The translations under genes were made by a program, and so were the position numbers. From assembly GCA_041060555.1 (NCBI GenBank), contig JBEUDS010000001.1: a stretch of DNA of 64,000 bases. One strand, 5' to 3'. Source of the DNA: CAUJIW01 sp963205175. Its GTDB lineage: Bacteria; Pseudomonadota; Alphaproteobacteria; Sphingomonadales; Sphingomonadaceae. Under the pieces are notes generated by a model. That model saw nothing but the letters and a program-made list of their open reading frames with translations, did not search any database and was not told the origin of the DNA. Positions 55,754-64,000 of the stretch are shown here, one piece after another (the stretch's first letter is position 1; every line of letters begins with the position of its first letter).

Positions 55754-57070
55754 ATGACGCTGGCGCCTGCCCCCGACGAGTTCACACCCGTGCCCGAGCC
55801 GAGCACCCACGGCCGGGTGATCACCTTCGGCTGCCGGTTGAACGCCTATGAGTCGGAGACCATGCGGGCCCACATCGAGGCCGCCGGCGACCCCAACCTG
55901 ATGGTGGTCAACACCTGCGCCGTCACCGCCGAGGCGGTGCGCCAGGCCCGCCAGCAGATCCGCAAGCTCAAGCGCGACAACCCCGAGGCCCGTATCCTGG
56001 TCACCGGCTGTGCCGCCCAGATCGAGCCCGAGACCTTTGGCCGGATGCCCGAGGTCGCCCGCGTGCTCGGCAACGCCGAGAAGCTGGAGGCGCGCAACTT
56101 CCGCCTCGACGACGGCGCCAACACCCACATCCGCGTCAATGACATCATGAGCGTGCGCGAGACCGCCGGCCACCTGCTGGACGGCTTCGCCGAGCGCTCG
56201 CGGGCCTTTGTCGAGGTGCAGAACGGCTGTGACCACCGCTGCACCTTCTGCATCATCCCCTACGGTCGGGGCCCGTCGCGCTCGGTGCCGGCGGGGCTGG
56301 CGGTGGAGCGCATCCGCCGGCTGGTCGATGCCGGCTTCAACGAGGTGGTGCTGACCGGCGTCGACATCACTTCCTACGGCGCCGACCTGCCGGGCCAGCC
56401 CAGCCTCGGCAATCTGGTGCAGCGCATCCTCAAGCTGGTGCCCGAACTGAAGCGCCTGCGGCTGTCGTCGATCGACTCCATCGAGGCGGATGCCGCCCTC
56501 GTCGAGGCGATCACCGGCGAGCCCCGCCTGATGCCGCACCTGCACCTGTCGCTGCAGGCCGGCGACGATCTGGTGCTCAAGCGCATGAAGCGCCGTCACG
56601 GCCGCGACGACGCCATCCGCTTCTGCGCCGACATCAAGGCGGCGCGCCCCGACGTGGTGTTCGGCGCCGATCTGATCGCCGGTTTCCCCACCGAAACCGA
56701 CGCCATGTTCGACAACACGTTGCGGCTGATCGATGACTGCGGGCTGACCTATCTGCACGTCTTTCCCTATTCCGAGCGGGCCGGCACGCCGGCGGCGCGG
56801 ATGCCCCCGGTCGACAAGGCGGTGCGCAAGCAGCGCGCGGCGCGGCTGCGCGCGGCGGGCGAGGCGCGCCTGGCGGCCTATCTTGCCAGTCTGGTGGGCA
56901 GGTCCGCGGCGGTGCTGGTCGAACGGGTGGCCGACGGCATCGCCCATGGCCACACCGAAACCTACGCCCCGGCGCGGATCGCCGGGGCGACGGACGTGGC
57001 GCCGGGCGCCATCATTACGGCGCGCATTCTCGATGCGGCCCAGGATCATGTGAGCGGACAGGTTGCGTGA
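55754..57070 (+). CDS. mtaB: tRNA t6A37 methylthiotransferase MtaB
   Basis: A 438-aa radical-SAM enzyme that adds a methylthio group to t6A at tRNA position 37. N-terminal iron-sulfur cysteines are in TFGCRLNAYES, VVNTCAVTAEA and VTGCAAQIEPE. The radical SAM triad is CDHRCTFC. The C-terminal TRAM-like region follows (VLVERVADGIAHGHTETYAPARI). The ATG at 55754 is used. Its stop overlaps the ftsY start (GTGA at 57067), so the two are coupled. Confidence 0.95.
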   Translation: MTLAPAPDEFTPVPEPSTHGRVITFGCRLNAYESETMRAHIEAAGDPNLMVVNTCAVTAEAVRQARQQIRKLKRDNPEARILVTGCAAQIEPETFGRMPEVARVLGNAEKLEARNFRLDDGANTHIRVNDIMSVRETAGHLLDGFAERSRAFVEVQNGCDHRCTFCIIPYGRGPSRSVPAGLAVERIRRLVDAGFNEVVLTGVDITSYGADLPGQPSLGNLVQRILKLVPELKRLRLSSIDSIEADAALVEAITGEPRLMPHLHLSLQAGDDLVLKRMKRRHGRDDAIRFCADIKAARPDVVFGADLIAGFPTETDAMFDNTLRLIDDCGLTYLHVFPYSERAGTPAARMPPVDKAVRKQRAARLRAAGEARLAAYLASLVGRSAAVLVERVADGIAHGHTETYAPARIAGATDVAPGAIITARILDAAQDHVSGQVA

Positions 57071-58023
57071 GTGACGGCGTGAGTGACGAGACGACCAAAC
57101 AGGGCTGGCTCGGCCGGCTGCGGCAGGGGCTGGCGCGTTCCGCCGAGAAGCTGAGCAGCGGCATCACCGGCCTGTTCACCAAGGCCCGGCTGGACGCCAC
57201 GACGCTGGAGGAGCTGGAGGAGGCGCTGATCGCCGCCGACCTCGGCATCAAGACGGCGACCGAGGTCTGCGACCGGCTGCGGCGTGACCGCTTCGACAAG
57301 GACATCACCGCCGAGGAAGTCCGCGCGGTGCTCGCCGACACCGTGGTTTCGGTGCTGACGCCGGTCGCCCGGCCGCTGGCCATCGACACGGCGCGCAGGC
57401 CCCACGTCATCCTGGTGGTGGGGGTCAACGGCTCGGGCAAGACCACCACCATCGCCAAGCTGGCTGCCTTGTTCCAGGAGCAGGGCCGCTCGGTGATGCT
57501 GGCCGCCGGCGACACCTTCCGGGCCGCCGCGGTGGAGCAGTTGCAGGTGTGGGGCGGCCGGCTCGGCCTGCCGGTGGTCACCACCAAGGTCGGTGGCGAC
57601 GCCGCCGGTCTGGCCTTCTCGGCGCTGGAACAGGCGCGCGCAGCCGGCACCGAGGTGCTGATCATCGATACCGCCGGCCGGCTGCAGAACAAGACCGACC
57701 TGATGGCGGAACTGTCCAAGATTCGCCGGGTGCTGGGCAAGCTCGACGCCGAGGCGCCGCACGACACAATCCTGGTGCTGGACGCCACCACCGGTCAGAA
57801 TGCGTTAAGCCAGATCGCGGTATTCCAGGACGTCGCGGGCGTGACCGGGTTGGTGATGACCAAGCTTGACGGCACGGCGCGTGGCGGCGTGCTGGTGGCG
57901 GCCGCCGAGAAGTTCAAGCTGCCGATCCATGCCATTGGCGTCGGCGAGAAGATCGGCGACCTGCGCCCGTTCGAGCCGGAAGGCTTCGCCCGCGCCCTGG
58001 TCGGCCTTCCGGAGACGATGTGA
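57067..58023 (+). CDS. ftsY: Signal recognition particle receptor FtsY
   Basis: A 318-aa SRP receptor GTPase that directs ribosomes to the membrane. N-domain GWLGRLRQGLARSAEKLSSGITGLFTKARLDATTLEELEEALIAADLG. G-domain: GVNGSGKTTTIAKLA (G1), DTFRAAAVEQL, DTAGRLQNK (G3), TKLDGTARGG (G4), and IGVGEKIGDLRPFEPE. The long acidic A-domain of E. coli FtsY is missing, as in most alphaproteobacteria. The start is GTG at 57067, overlapping mtaB; a second GTG at 57079 is also possible. Confidence 0.96.
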   Translation: MSDGVSDETTKQGWLGRLRQGLARSAEKLSSGITGLFTKARLDATTLEELEEALIAADLGIKTATEVCDRLRRDRFDKDITAEEVRAVLADTVVSVLTPVARPLAIDTARRPHVILVVGVNGSGKTTTIAKLAALFQEQGRSVMLAAGDTFRAAAVEQLQVWGGRLGLPVVTTKVGGDAAGLAFSALEQARAAGTEVLIIDTAGRLQNKTDLMAELSKIRRVLGKLDAEAPHDTILVLDATTGQNALSQIAVFQDVAGVTGLVMTKLDGTARGGVLVAAAEKFKLPIHAIGVGEKIGDLRPFEPEGFARALVGLPETM

Positions 58024-58024
58024 G

Positions 58025-58657
58025 ATGAGCAGTGATCACGACCCGACGGTGACGGTGAAGGACGTGTCGCCCCGGCACGCTGCGTTACCGTGGATACGCT
58101 TCGCGGTCGACTTCGTGCCGCTGATCCTGTTCTTCGTCGTCAACGGCTGGCTTGGCATCTATTGGGCGACGGGCGTGTTCATGGCCGCCATGGTCGGTGC
58201 CATCGCGGCGGCGAAAATCTGGTTGCGCGAGATCCCCAGAATGCTGTGGGTCAATGGCGCCATTGTGCTGGTGTTCGGTGGCCTGACCTTGTGGCTGCAC
58301 AACGACCTGTTCATCAAGATCAAGCCCACGGTGTTGTACACGGCGTTCGCCGTCATCCTGTTCTACGGTCTGTGGTCGGGCCGGCCGGTGCTCAAATCGG
58401 TGCTGGAACATGCCTATCCGGCGCTCACCGATCATGGCTGGCGGCTGCTGACCCGCAACTGGGGCTGGTTCTTCCTGGTGATGGCGGCGGTCAACGAGGT
58501 GGTGTGGCGATCCTTCTCCACCGACACCTGGGTCGCCTTCAAGGCATGGGGCGTGATGCCCATCTCGTTTGCCTTCGCCATGGCCCAGATGCCAATCCTT
58601 ACCCGCCATTCGCAGGAGACGGACCAGCAATCCACCGACGGCGGCGCGACATCCTGA
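58025..58657 (+). CDS. yciB: Septation protein YciB (intracellular septation protein A family)
   Basis: A 210-aa inner-membrane protein with about five transmembrane helices (WIRFAVDFVPLILFFVVNGWLGIYWATGVFMAAMVGAIAAA, MLWVNGAIVLVFGGLTLWLHNDLFIKIKPTVLYTAFAVILFYGL). The C-terminal helix WGWFFLVMAAVNEVVWRSFSTDTWVAFKAWGVMPISFAFAMAQMPIL is the family signature. It is linked to cell envelope and division functions. It starts one base after the ftsY stop, so it belongs to the dapF-mtaB-ftsY neighbourhood. Confidence 0.94.
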   Translation: MSSDHDPTVTVKDVSPRHAALPWIRFAVDFVPLILFFVVNGWLGIYWATGVFMAAMVGAIAAAKIWLREIPRMLWVNGAIVLVFGGLTLWLHNDLFIKIKPTVLYTAFAVILFYGLWSGRPVLKSVLEHAYPALTDHGWRLLTRNWGWFFLVMAAVNEVVWRSFSTDTWVAFKAWGVMPISFAFAMAQMPILTRHSQETDQQSTDGGATS

Positions 58658-58672
58658 CCCAGCGACGCGTTT

Positions 58673-58686
58673 TTGCGCAAGGTCAA
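58673..58686. promoter_or_regulatory. Possible FNR/FixK-like site before hemN
   Basis: TTGCGCAAGGTCAA resembles the FNR/FixK consensus TTGAT-N4-ATCAA at 7 of 10 fixed positions. It lies 36 bases before the hemN start codon. Oxygen-dependent control of hemN is common, so the location is suggestive, but the match is imperfect. Confidence 0.3.
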
Positions 58687-58721
58687 GGACAACGGGCGCG
58701 CGACGGCGGATAGTCGCCGCC

Positions 58722-60071
58722 ATGAGCAGCATCGCCACCCGACTGATGGAGCAGCGCGTCCCGCGCTACACCAGCTATCCCACCGCGCCGCACTTTCATG
58801 CCGGCATCAGCGAGGATGTCTATCGTCGCTGGCTTGCCGAGCTGCCGGACGAGACGGCGCTATCGCTCTACGTCCACATTCCATTCTGTGACACGCTGTG
58901 CTGGTTCTGCGGCTGCACCACGCTGGTCGCCAACCGCTACGGTCCGGTGGCGGCTTATCTAGACGCGCTCGACCGCGAGATGGACGGCGTGCGCACGAGC
59001 CTGGGGCGCGAGCGGGCGGTGACGCACATCCACTTCGGCGGCGGCTCGCCGACGCTGCTGGAACCCGCCGACATCGAGCGGGTCGGCGGCTGGCTGCGCC
59101 ATCGCTTCGGCCCCAGCGCCGGTGCCGAACTGGCGATCGAGGTCGACCCGCGCGGGCTGGACGACCGCCGGGTGGCGGCGATGGGCGCCATCGGCCTCAC
59201 TCGTGCCAGCATCGGCTTGCAGGACTTCAACCCCCGTGTTCAGGAAGCGATCAATCGCATTCAAAGTGAAGAGGAAACCGCCAGCGCCGTTGCACGGTTG
59301 CGGGCGGTGGGCGTCACCAGCGTCAACCTCGACCTTGTCTATGGCCTGCCTTACCAGAGCACGGCCGATGTGCTGCACACCGTCGAGGCGGCGCTGGCGC
59401 TGGAGCCGGACCGGCTGGCGTTGTTCGGGTACGCGCATGTGCCGCATCTGAAGCGCCACCAGCGGCTGATCCCCACCGAGTCGCTGCCCGGCGCCGAGGC
59501 GCGGCTGGAGCAGGCGGATGCGGCGGAGGCCCGGCTGCGGGCGGCGGGTTATGTTCGCATCGGCCTCGACCATTTCGCCAAGGCCAGCGACCCGATGGCG
59601 GTGGCGCTGCGCGAGGGTCGGCTGAAGCGCAATTTTCAAGGCTACACAACTGATGTGGCGCCGGCGCTGATCGGCTTCGGCGCCTCGGCCATCGGGGCAT
59701 TGCCGCAAGGTTATGTCCAGAACACCGCTGATGTGCGGGCCTACATGCGACAGGCCGGCGAGGGTCGCTTGCCTGTACTCAAGGGTATAGCGCTGAGTCC
59801 AGGCGACCGCGTCCGTCGTGCCATCATCGAGCAGCTGATGTGCGCGTTGACGGTGGACGTGGCGGCCACCGCCGCCGCCGCGGGTGTGGCGCCGGCGACG
59901 CTGCTGGACGCCTTCGACCGGCTGCGGCCGCTGGAGGCGGACGGGCTGGTGGCGGTGGACGGCTGGCGGGTGACGGTGCCGGAGGCGGCCCGCCAGCTGG
60001 TCAGGCTGGCGGCGGCGGCGTTCGATGCCTACCTCAATCCCGACGAGGGCCGCCACAGCCTCGCGGTCTGA
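58722..60071 (+). CDS. hemN: Oxygen-independent coproporphyrinogen III dehydrogenase (HemN)
   Basis: A 449-aa radical-SAM enzyme of heme synthesis that decarboxylates coproporphyrinogen III without oxygen. N-terminus RVPRYTSYPTAPHF is typical of true HemN rather than HemW. The iron-sulfur cysteines are CDTLCWFCGC (CxxxCxxC plus the extra Cys of HemN). Further motifs are HFGGGSPTLL, EVDPRGL, ASIGLQDFNPRVQEAINRIQ and DLVYGLPYQ. ATG 58722 begins the family sequence. It is 64 bases after yciB and may have its own oxygen-regulated promoter. Confidence 0.96.
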   Translation: MSSIATRLMEQRVPRYTSYPTAPHFHAGISEDVYRRWLAELPDETALSLYVHIPFCDTLCWFCGCTTLVANRYGPVAAYLDALDREMDGVRTSLGRERAVTHIHFGGGSPTLLEPADIERVGGWLRHRFGPSAGAELAIEVDPRGLDDRRVAAMGAIGLTRASIGLQDFNPRVQEAINRIQSEEETASAVARLRAVGVTSVNLDLVYGLPYQSTADVLHTVEAALALEPDRLALFGYAHVPHLKRHQRLIPTESLPGAEARLEQADAAEARLRAAGYVRIGLDHFAKASDPMAVALREGRLKRNFQGYTTDVAPALIGFGASAIGALPQGYVQNTADVRAYMRQAGEGRLPVLKGIALSPGDRVRRAIIEQLMCALTVDVAATAAAAGVAPATLLDAFDRLRPLEADGLVAVDGWRVTVPEAARQLVRLAAAAFDAYLNPDEGRHSLAV

Positions 60072-60077
60072 GCCGCC

Positions 60078-61280
60078 TTAGGCCAGGACATCGGCCAGCG
60101 CCCGGCGCGGCGATGGCACCGCCGGCGCCAGTGGGCGGCCGATACGAAACCCGAAAACGATATGGCCTTCAGCGCCATGCAGAAGAGTATTCAATTCATC
60201 TGTGAATTGCCCCGGCGTGCCCTGACGGGTTTCCCAGTCGGCCATTTCCATCATCTGGTTGAGCGGCTGGGCGGCGAGCCCCAGCGTGGTCGCCTCCAGA
60301 TGCAGCCGCTGCCATAGCCGGCCGGCCTCCAGCAGCAGGCGCGGATCGTCGCGATGGACCACCCGGATGGCCCCGAACACCGGCGCGGTGGCGCAGTGGA
60401 CCTCGCGGGTGTCCGCCAGCCAGGCGTTGTCGATACTCGCGGCGTCGAAATCGGGCAGCGCCATGGCGGCGCGGACCTGCCAGTCCGGGCGGCCGCCGCT
60501 GGTGATGGCGATACCGTCGCGGTGGGCATCGATGGCGGCACGGGTCTGGCGGAACCAGCGGGCACTGTCGGCGGATAACGCGGGGGTGGCGATGAACGCC
60601 TCGGTGGCCGCGATGGTGCCGGCGATGAAACGCCGACCCAGCGCGTTGCCGGCGGGGTAAAGAATGAGGCCGACGCCCTCCGCCGGCTCCAGACTGTTGA
60701 GAGCCTTGAGCGCGGCCATGGGCAGCAGTTCCTGACGGGCGTAGGCGCCGCGATGGGTGTGACGGGCGCCAATGGCCGCGAAGCGCGGCGCCGGCGTGGC
60801 GGGCGGCGTCGCCGGCGCGAAAGCCAGCCGGGCGATAGCGTCGGGCATCGCCGTTTCAGGCACTGCCGTCTCGGGCAGCAGCGTGACCGTGGCTGTCAGG
60901 CCAAGGCCATGGCCCGCGATCACCATGTTCTCGATGGCGCACCCCAGTCCGATGGTCAGCTCCCGGCCGAACGGGTCCACCACCGGCATCTGGCGACGGC
61001 GGTCGGCCACCAGATCGATGCTGCCGTCATGGATGCGGAACAGCCAGGGCTGGCTGTCGTGCGGGTTGGACGCCAGCGTACCCGCCAGTGCCACGGCTTC
61101 GAGACCGTCGGGGCGCGCGTCGCGCCATTGCCGCCATGGCTCGAAAGCCGGACCGCTGGTGAGATCGGCGAAGCTGCCGCGCTGGTATCCGCGCCAGGCC
61201 AGGCCACCGGCCGCCAGCAGGACCAGGCCGCCACCGCCGAGGCTTACGCTCTTGAGTACATGCCGCCGGTTCATCGTCAT
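60078..61280 (-). CDS. Tat-exported nitroreductase-like protein
   Basis: A 400-aa protein with a twin-arginine signal (MNRRHVLKSVSLGGGGLVLLAAGG), which may also stay as an N-terminal anchor. The rest resembles nitroreductase/Acg-type flavoproteins: LAGTLASNPHDSQPWLFRIHDGSIDLVADRRRQMPVVDPFGRELTIGLGCAIENMVIAGHGLGL, later DNAWLADTREVHCATAPVFGAI and WQRLHLEATTLGLAAQPLNQMMEMAD. Members bind FMN and may reduce it or store it. ATG 61280 has GGGGGGAG 8 bases upstream. It converges with hemN, with 6 bases between stops. Confidence 0.85.
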   Translation of the reverse strand: MTMNRRHVLKSVSLGGGGLVLLAAGGLAWRGYQRGSFADLTSGPAFEPWRQWRDARPDGLEAVALAGTLASNPHDSQPWLFRIHDGSIDLVADRRRQMPVVDPFGRELTIGLGCAIENMVIAGHGLGLTATVTLLPETAVPETAMPDAIARLAFAPATPPATPAPRFAAIGARHTHRGAYARQELLPMAALKALNSLEPAEGVGLILYPAGNALGRRFIAGTIAATEAFIATPALSADSARWFRQTRAAIDAHRDGIAITSGGRPDWQVRAAMALPDFDAASIDNAWLADTREVHCATAPVFGAIRVVHRDDPRLLLEAGRLWQRLHLEATTLGLAAQPLNQMMEMADWETRQGTPGQFTDELNTLLHGAEGHIVFGFRIGRPLAPAVPSPRRALADVLA

Positions 61281-61659
61281 CTGGACACTCCCCCCGGATA
61301 CCACGACGGCGTCATCCTAACCGAGAGCGCGGCCAGGACGAAACGGCGCCGCCGATGGCCGCGTGCGGGCAGGGGGCAGTCGTGCGTGATTCGGGGCGGA
61401 GAGGTGGCGGGATATTAGTGACGCCGGTGCAGGCGGACGGCTGATGCCGGCGTTTCCTGCCCGCCGCCGCAATAATCGTGCGTCGGAAGGGGTTGCGGGT
61501 CGTTCCTCCGGCCTGTGAAAGGGGGAGGGGCCGCACGGCGGGCGGCGCCGGGCGATCTGTAACGGATGCGCCGCAATAATGTTTCCCTGTGCCGATCAAG
61601 CCGCTAGTCTGCCGCGATGGCGGCCCGTCGGGGCCGGAAGAGACTGTCAGGGAGGCACT
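61281..61659. other. Divergent region between the Tat protein and POT transporter genes
   Basis: A 379-base region with no credible gene. A 12-base direct repeat CGCCGCAATAAT occurs at 61465-61476 and 61569-61580. GGGAGG before 61660 is the ribosome binding site of the transporter. No promoter could be fixed by eye. Confidence 0.45.
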
Positions 61660-63432
61660 ATGACGGATACGGCCCGATTGTCGGCCGAGCCCGAGAAAAC
61701 CTGGTTCGGGCACCCACCACAGCTGGCGCGACTGTTCACCACCGAGATGTGGGAGCGCTTCGGTTACTACGGCATGCGTGCCGTGCTGACGCTCTATCTC
61801 GCCAACCATTTTCTGTTCGACGACGCCACCACCAATGGACTCTATGGTGCCTTCACCAGCCTGGTTTACCTGACGCCGTTGATCGGCGGTCTGCTGGCCG
61901 ACCGTTACCTCGGCTCCAAACGGGCCGTGAAACTGGGCGCGATCCTGATGTCGGTCGGCTATTTCGTGCTGTGTTTCGGTGGCGAGGCCGCCAAGCCATA
62001 CGCGGTGATCGACGGACAGCGCTACGAAGTCGTCAACGGCACCCGCGATGGCGAGAAGCTCCAGTATCTGGTCGACGGCGAACAGAAGCTGGAGATCCGC
62101 GGCAACGAGGACAAGTCGGTGTCGCTGCTGGCGTCGGATGGCCAGGAAACGCGGCAGCTGCCGCCGGGAGCGCTGCAATCGGGCGCCGAGCGTTCGCCCT
62201 TCTATGTCGCCGTCATGCTGCTGGCACTTTCGGCGGTGACGATCGGCAACGGTTTCTTCAAGCCCAATATCTCCACCATCGTCGGGTCGCTCTACGCACA
62301 GGGTGACCGACGCCGCGATGCCGGGTTCACCATCTTCTACATGGGCATCAACCTCGGCTCGGTGGCCTCGCAGATGCTGTGCCCCATTCTCGCCGAGTCG
62401 GTGGGCTGGTGGGCCGGCTTCCTGCTGGCGGCCATCGGCATGGCGCTGTCGTGGTTCCTGATCCAGTTCGACGGCGGCCGTCTCGACGGCTATGGCGAAC
62501 CGCCGGCACAAACCGGCACCGACCGCACCCTGCTGATCTATGTCGGTGCGGTCCTTGCGATTCCGCTGGCCTGGTTCCTGTTCGACAACATGCTGACCAA
62601 TGCGGCCGCGGCCGCCGCGGCCGCCCAGGGGGGCAGCGGCTTCCTCGGCTACATCGCCTCGCTGCCGCTGCTCGGCAAGGTGCTGTTCGGCACCTTCCTC
62701 GTCTCGGTGGTCGGGATTCCGATCTGGGCGTGGTCGGTGGGCAACCGGGCGGAGTTCCAGATGATGTCGGTGGCGATCATCCTGGTGGTGTTCAACGTCG
62801 TGTTCTGGACCCTGTTCGAGCAGGCCGGTTCGTCCCTGACCTTCTTCGCGGATCGCAATACCGACCGCCAGACGGTGTTCGGCCTGATGCCTGCGGGGTC
62901 GGTGCAGGTGTTCAACCCCATCTTCATTGTCATGTTCGCGCCGATCATGAGCCTGCTATGGACCGGGCTTGCCCGGCGCGGGCTGGAACCGTCGATTCCG
63001 GTCAAGTTCGCGGTCGCGCTGATGGGCGCGGGGCTGGGCTTTGTCGTTCTGGTCTGGGGCACGGGCTTCGCCGGCGACGACTACAAGGTGGCCTTGTGGT
63101 GGGTGGCGGCAACCTACCTGATCCATTCGATCGCCGAACTGTGTATCTCGCCGGTCGGCCTGTCGATGATCACCAAGCTGTCGATTGCCCGCATTGTCGG
63201 CATGATGATGGGTGTGTGGTTCCTGTCCATCGCCTGCGCGCAGTATGTCGCCGGCGTGGTAGCCCAGTTCGCCAGCGTCGAAACGGTGGGCGGCAGGGTC
63301 ACCAACCTCAAGGTGTCGCTCGATACCTATGCCCAGGTGTTCCAGACCATCGGTCTGATTTCGCTGGGCATCGGTGTCGTGTTGCTGCTGCTTTCCCCGC
63401 TGATCAAGAAGTGGATGCATGGTGTACAATAA
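61660..63432 (+). CDS. POT/PTR family peptide transporter
   Basis: A 590-aa inner-membrane proton-coupled di/tripeptide transporter. It has the family signature in TEMWERFGYYGMRAVLTLYLANHFL (helix 1) and GLYGAFTSLVYLTPLIGGLLADRYLGSKRAV. GNGFFKPNISTIVGSLYA and YMGINLGSVASQMLCPILAE follow. Between the fourth and fifth helices lies an unusual hydrophilic insert (about residues 110-175, KPYAVIDGQRYEVVNGTRDG to GAERSPF). ATG 61660 has GGGAGGC upstream. The stop overlaps the next gene by 14 bases, so peptide uptake is coupled to an amidohydrolase. Confidence 0.93.
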   Translation: MTDTARLSAEPEKTWFGHPPQLARLFTTEMWERFGYYGMRAVLTLYLANHFLFDDATTNGLYGAFTSLVYLTPLIGGLLADRYLGSKRAVKLGAILMSVGYFVLCFGGEAAKPYAVIDGQRYEVVNGTRDGEKLQYLVDGEQKLEIRGNEDKSVSLLASDGQETRQLPPGALQSGAERSPFYVAVMLLALSAVTIGNGFFKPNISTIVGSLYAQGDRRRDAGFTIFYMGINLGSVASQMLCPILAESVGWWAGFLLAAIGMALSWFLIQFDGGRLDGYGEPPAQTGTDRTLLIYVGAVLAIPLAWFLFDNMLTNAAAAAAAAQGGSGFLGYIASLPLLGKVLFGTFLVSVVGIPIWAWSVGNRAEFQMMSVAIILVVFNVVFWTLFEQAGSSLTFFADRNTDRQTVFGLMPAGSVQVFNPIFIVMFAPIMSLLWTGLARRGLEPSIPVKFAVALMGAGLGFVVLVWGTGFAGDDYKVALWWVAATYLIHSIAELCISPVGLSMITKLSIARIVGMMMGVWFLSIACAQYVAGVVAQFASVETVGGRVTNLKVSLDTYAQVFQTIGLISLGIGVVLLLLSPLIKKWMHGVQ

Positions 63433-64000
63433 GCTTCTCCTCGGCGTGGCGCTGGCGGGTCTTTCCGCCTGTGCCACCGCCGCCAACGACAAACCGGTGG
63501 CGGCAACCACCAAGATCACGGCAACCGCCAAGGCGGCGCCGGTGCGCATCAACCGCGATCCCTATCCGTCCACCTACAGGGCCTACCCCGGCGTGCCGAC
63601 GCTGGTACGCGGCGCCACGGTGCTCGACGGCAAGGGTGGCCGTCTCGATGGCGGTGACGTGCTCTTTCAGGATGGCAAGATCGTCGCGGTGGGCCGCGAC
63701 CTCGCGGTGCCTGCGGGTGGCACTGTCATCGACGGTACCGGCAAGTGGGTGACACCGGGCGTCATCGACGTCCACAGCCACATGGGCGACTATCCGGCGC
63801 CCGAGGTGGCCGCGCACGAGGACGGCAACGAGATCACCGGGCCGGTGCGTGCCGAGGTCTGGGCGGAACACTCGGTGTGGCCGCAGGACCCGCAGTTCAC
63901 CCGCGCCGTGGCCGCTGGCGTGACGACGGTGCAGATCCTGCCCGGTTCGGCCGACCTGTTCGGCGGTCGCAGCGTGACGCTGAAGCTGGTGCCGGCACGC
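63419..64000 (+). CDS. Amidohydrolase family lipoprotein (3' end outside window)
   Basis: N-terminal 194 codons of an amidohydrolase. MVYNKLLLGVALAGLSAC is a lipoprotein signal with lipobox LSAC, followed by a Thr/Ala-rich linker. The metal-dependent hydrolase fold starts TLVRGATVLDGKGGRLDGGDVLFQDGKIVAVG, and the first metal-binding motif is HSH in VTPGVIDVHSHMGDY. The remaining catalytic His and Asp lie beyond the window. The type (imidazolonepropionase/prolidase-like) is often annotated as exported dipeptidase or Xaa-Pro hydrolase. Overlap with the POT transporter by 14 bases suggests peptide breakdown next to uptake. Confidence 0.88.
   Translation, partial: MVYNKLLLGVALAGLSACATAANDKPVAATTKITATAKAAPVRINRDPYPSTYRAYPGVPTLVRGATVLDGKGGRLDGGDVLFQDGKIVAVGRDLAVPAGGTVIDGTGKWVTPGVIDVHSHMGDYPAPEVAAHEDGNEITGPVRAEVWAEHSVWPQDPQFTRAVAAGVTTVQILPGSADLFGGRSVTLKLVPAR

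Noticed and set aside
53359..55824. 821-codon minus-strand open frame opposite the chemoreceptor
   Set aside because: No motif; rich in His/Arg/Gly as expected for antisense of GC-rich DNA.
62379..63752. 457-codon open frame over the POT and amidohydrolase genes
   Set aside because: Off-frame translation of two genes with clear family motifs.

Overview
This is a GC-rich window with strong codon bias that looks like chromosome of an alphaproteobacterium. Support comes from two LexA operators of the alphaproteobacterial GTTC-N7-GTTC type, one before imuA and one before uvrA. Lineage-typical families also appear (DUF2336, DUF4170, UbiK, SemiSWEET, a COQ9-like TetR protein), as do familiar gene neighbourhoods (lon-hup-tRNA-Val, ubiK-ybjN-proC, dapF..mtaB-ftsY-yciB). 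The gene mix fits a Rhodospirillales-like or sphingomonad-like aerobe, but the genus cannot be fixed from the sequence alone.

Layout, left to right. 1-1.4 kb: 3' end of lon, hup (HU) and tRNA-Val(CAC). 1.5-7.1 kb: the SOS mutasome imuA-imuB-dnaE2 on the minus strand, with its LexA box. 7.2-11.4 kb: a hybrid sensor kinase, two small unknown genes, a bicupin protein and tRNA-Val(TAC). 11.4-12.9 kb: a short accessory patch of three unknown genes, one strikingly AT-rich. 12.9-16.1 kb: uvrA with an unusual Ala/Lys-rich tail and its own LexA box. 16.4-20.4 kb: two GST-like proteins, an exported EF-hand protein, a cold-shock protein and three unknown small genes. 20.4-25.7 kb: lepA, a PEP-CTERM exported protein with an excellent sigma-54 promoter and a duplicated translation start, a frameshifted FprA-type ferredoxin-NADP reductase, and a SemiSWEET transporter. 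25.8-32.8 kb: a TonB receptor paired with a Tat-exported PhoD phosphatase, a nitroreductase and a second TonB receptor. 32.8-35.4 kb: DUF4170, dipeptide epimerase, gamma-carbonic anhydrase and mlaC. 35.6-40 kb: DUF2336, tspO, ubiK, ybjN, proC and a TetR protein. 40-48.8 kb: replicative dnaE, a membrane protein and an RND efflux pair. 49-60 kb: large indolepyruvate ferredoxin oxidoreductase, dapF, a soluble globin-MCP-PilZ-CZB receptor, mtaB, ftsY, yciB and hemN. 60-64 kb: a Tat-exported nitroreductase-like protein, a POT peptide transporter and the start of an amidohydrolase lipoprotein.

Themes. DNA damage response is well represented (imuA/imuB/dnaE2, uvrA, two LexA boxes), and both the replicative and the mutagenic DnaE are present. 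Surface and nutrient functions are common (TonB receptors, PhoD, PEP-CTERM, POT plus amidohydrolase, RND pump). The most unusual single gene is the four-domain soluble chemoreceptor at 53.7-55.7 kb, which sits inside an otherwise conserved dapF-mtaB-ftsY neighbourhood. The most unusual regulatory signal is the sigma-54 promoter plus exact 27-bp start-site duplication at the PEP-CTERM gene. Many long open frames antisense to real genes are GC-bias shadows and were left out.
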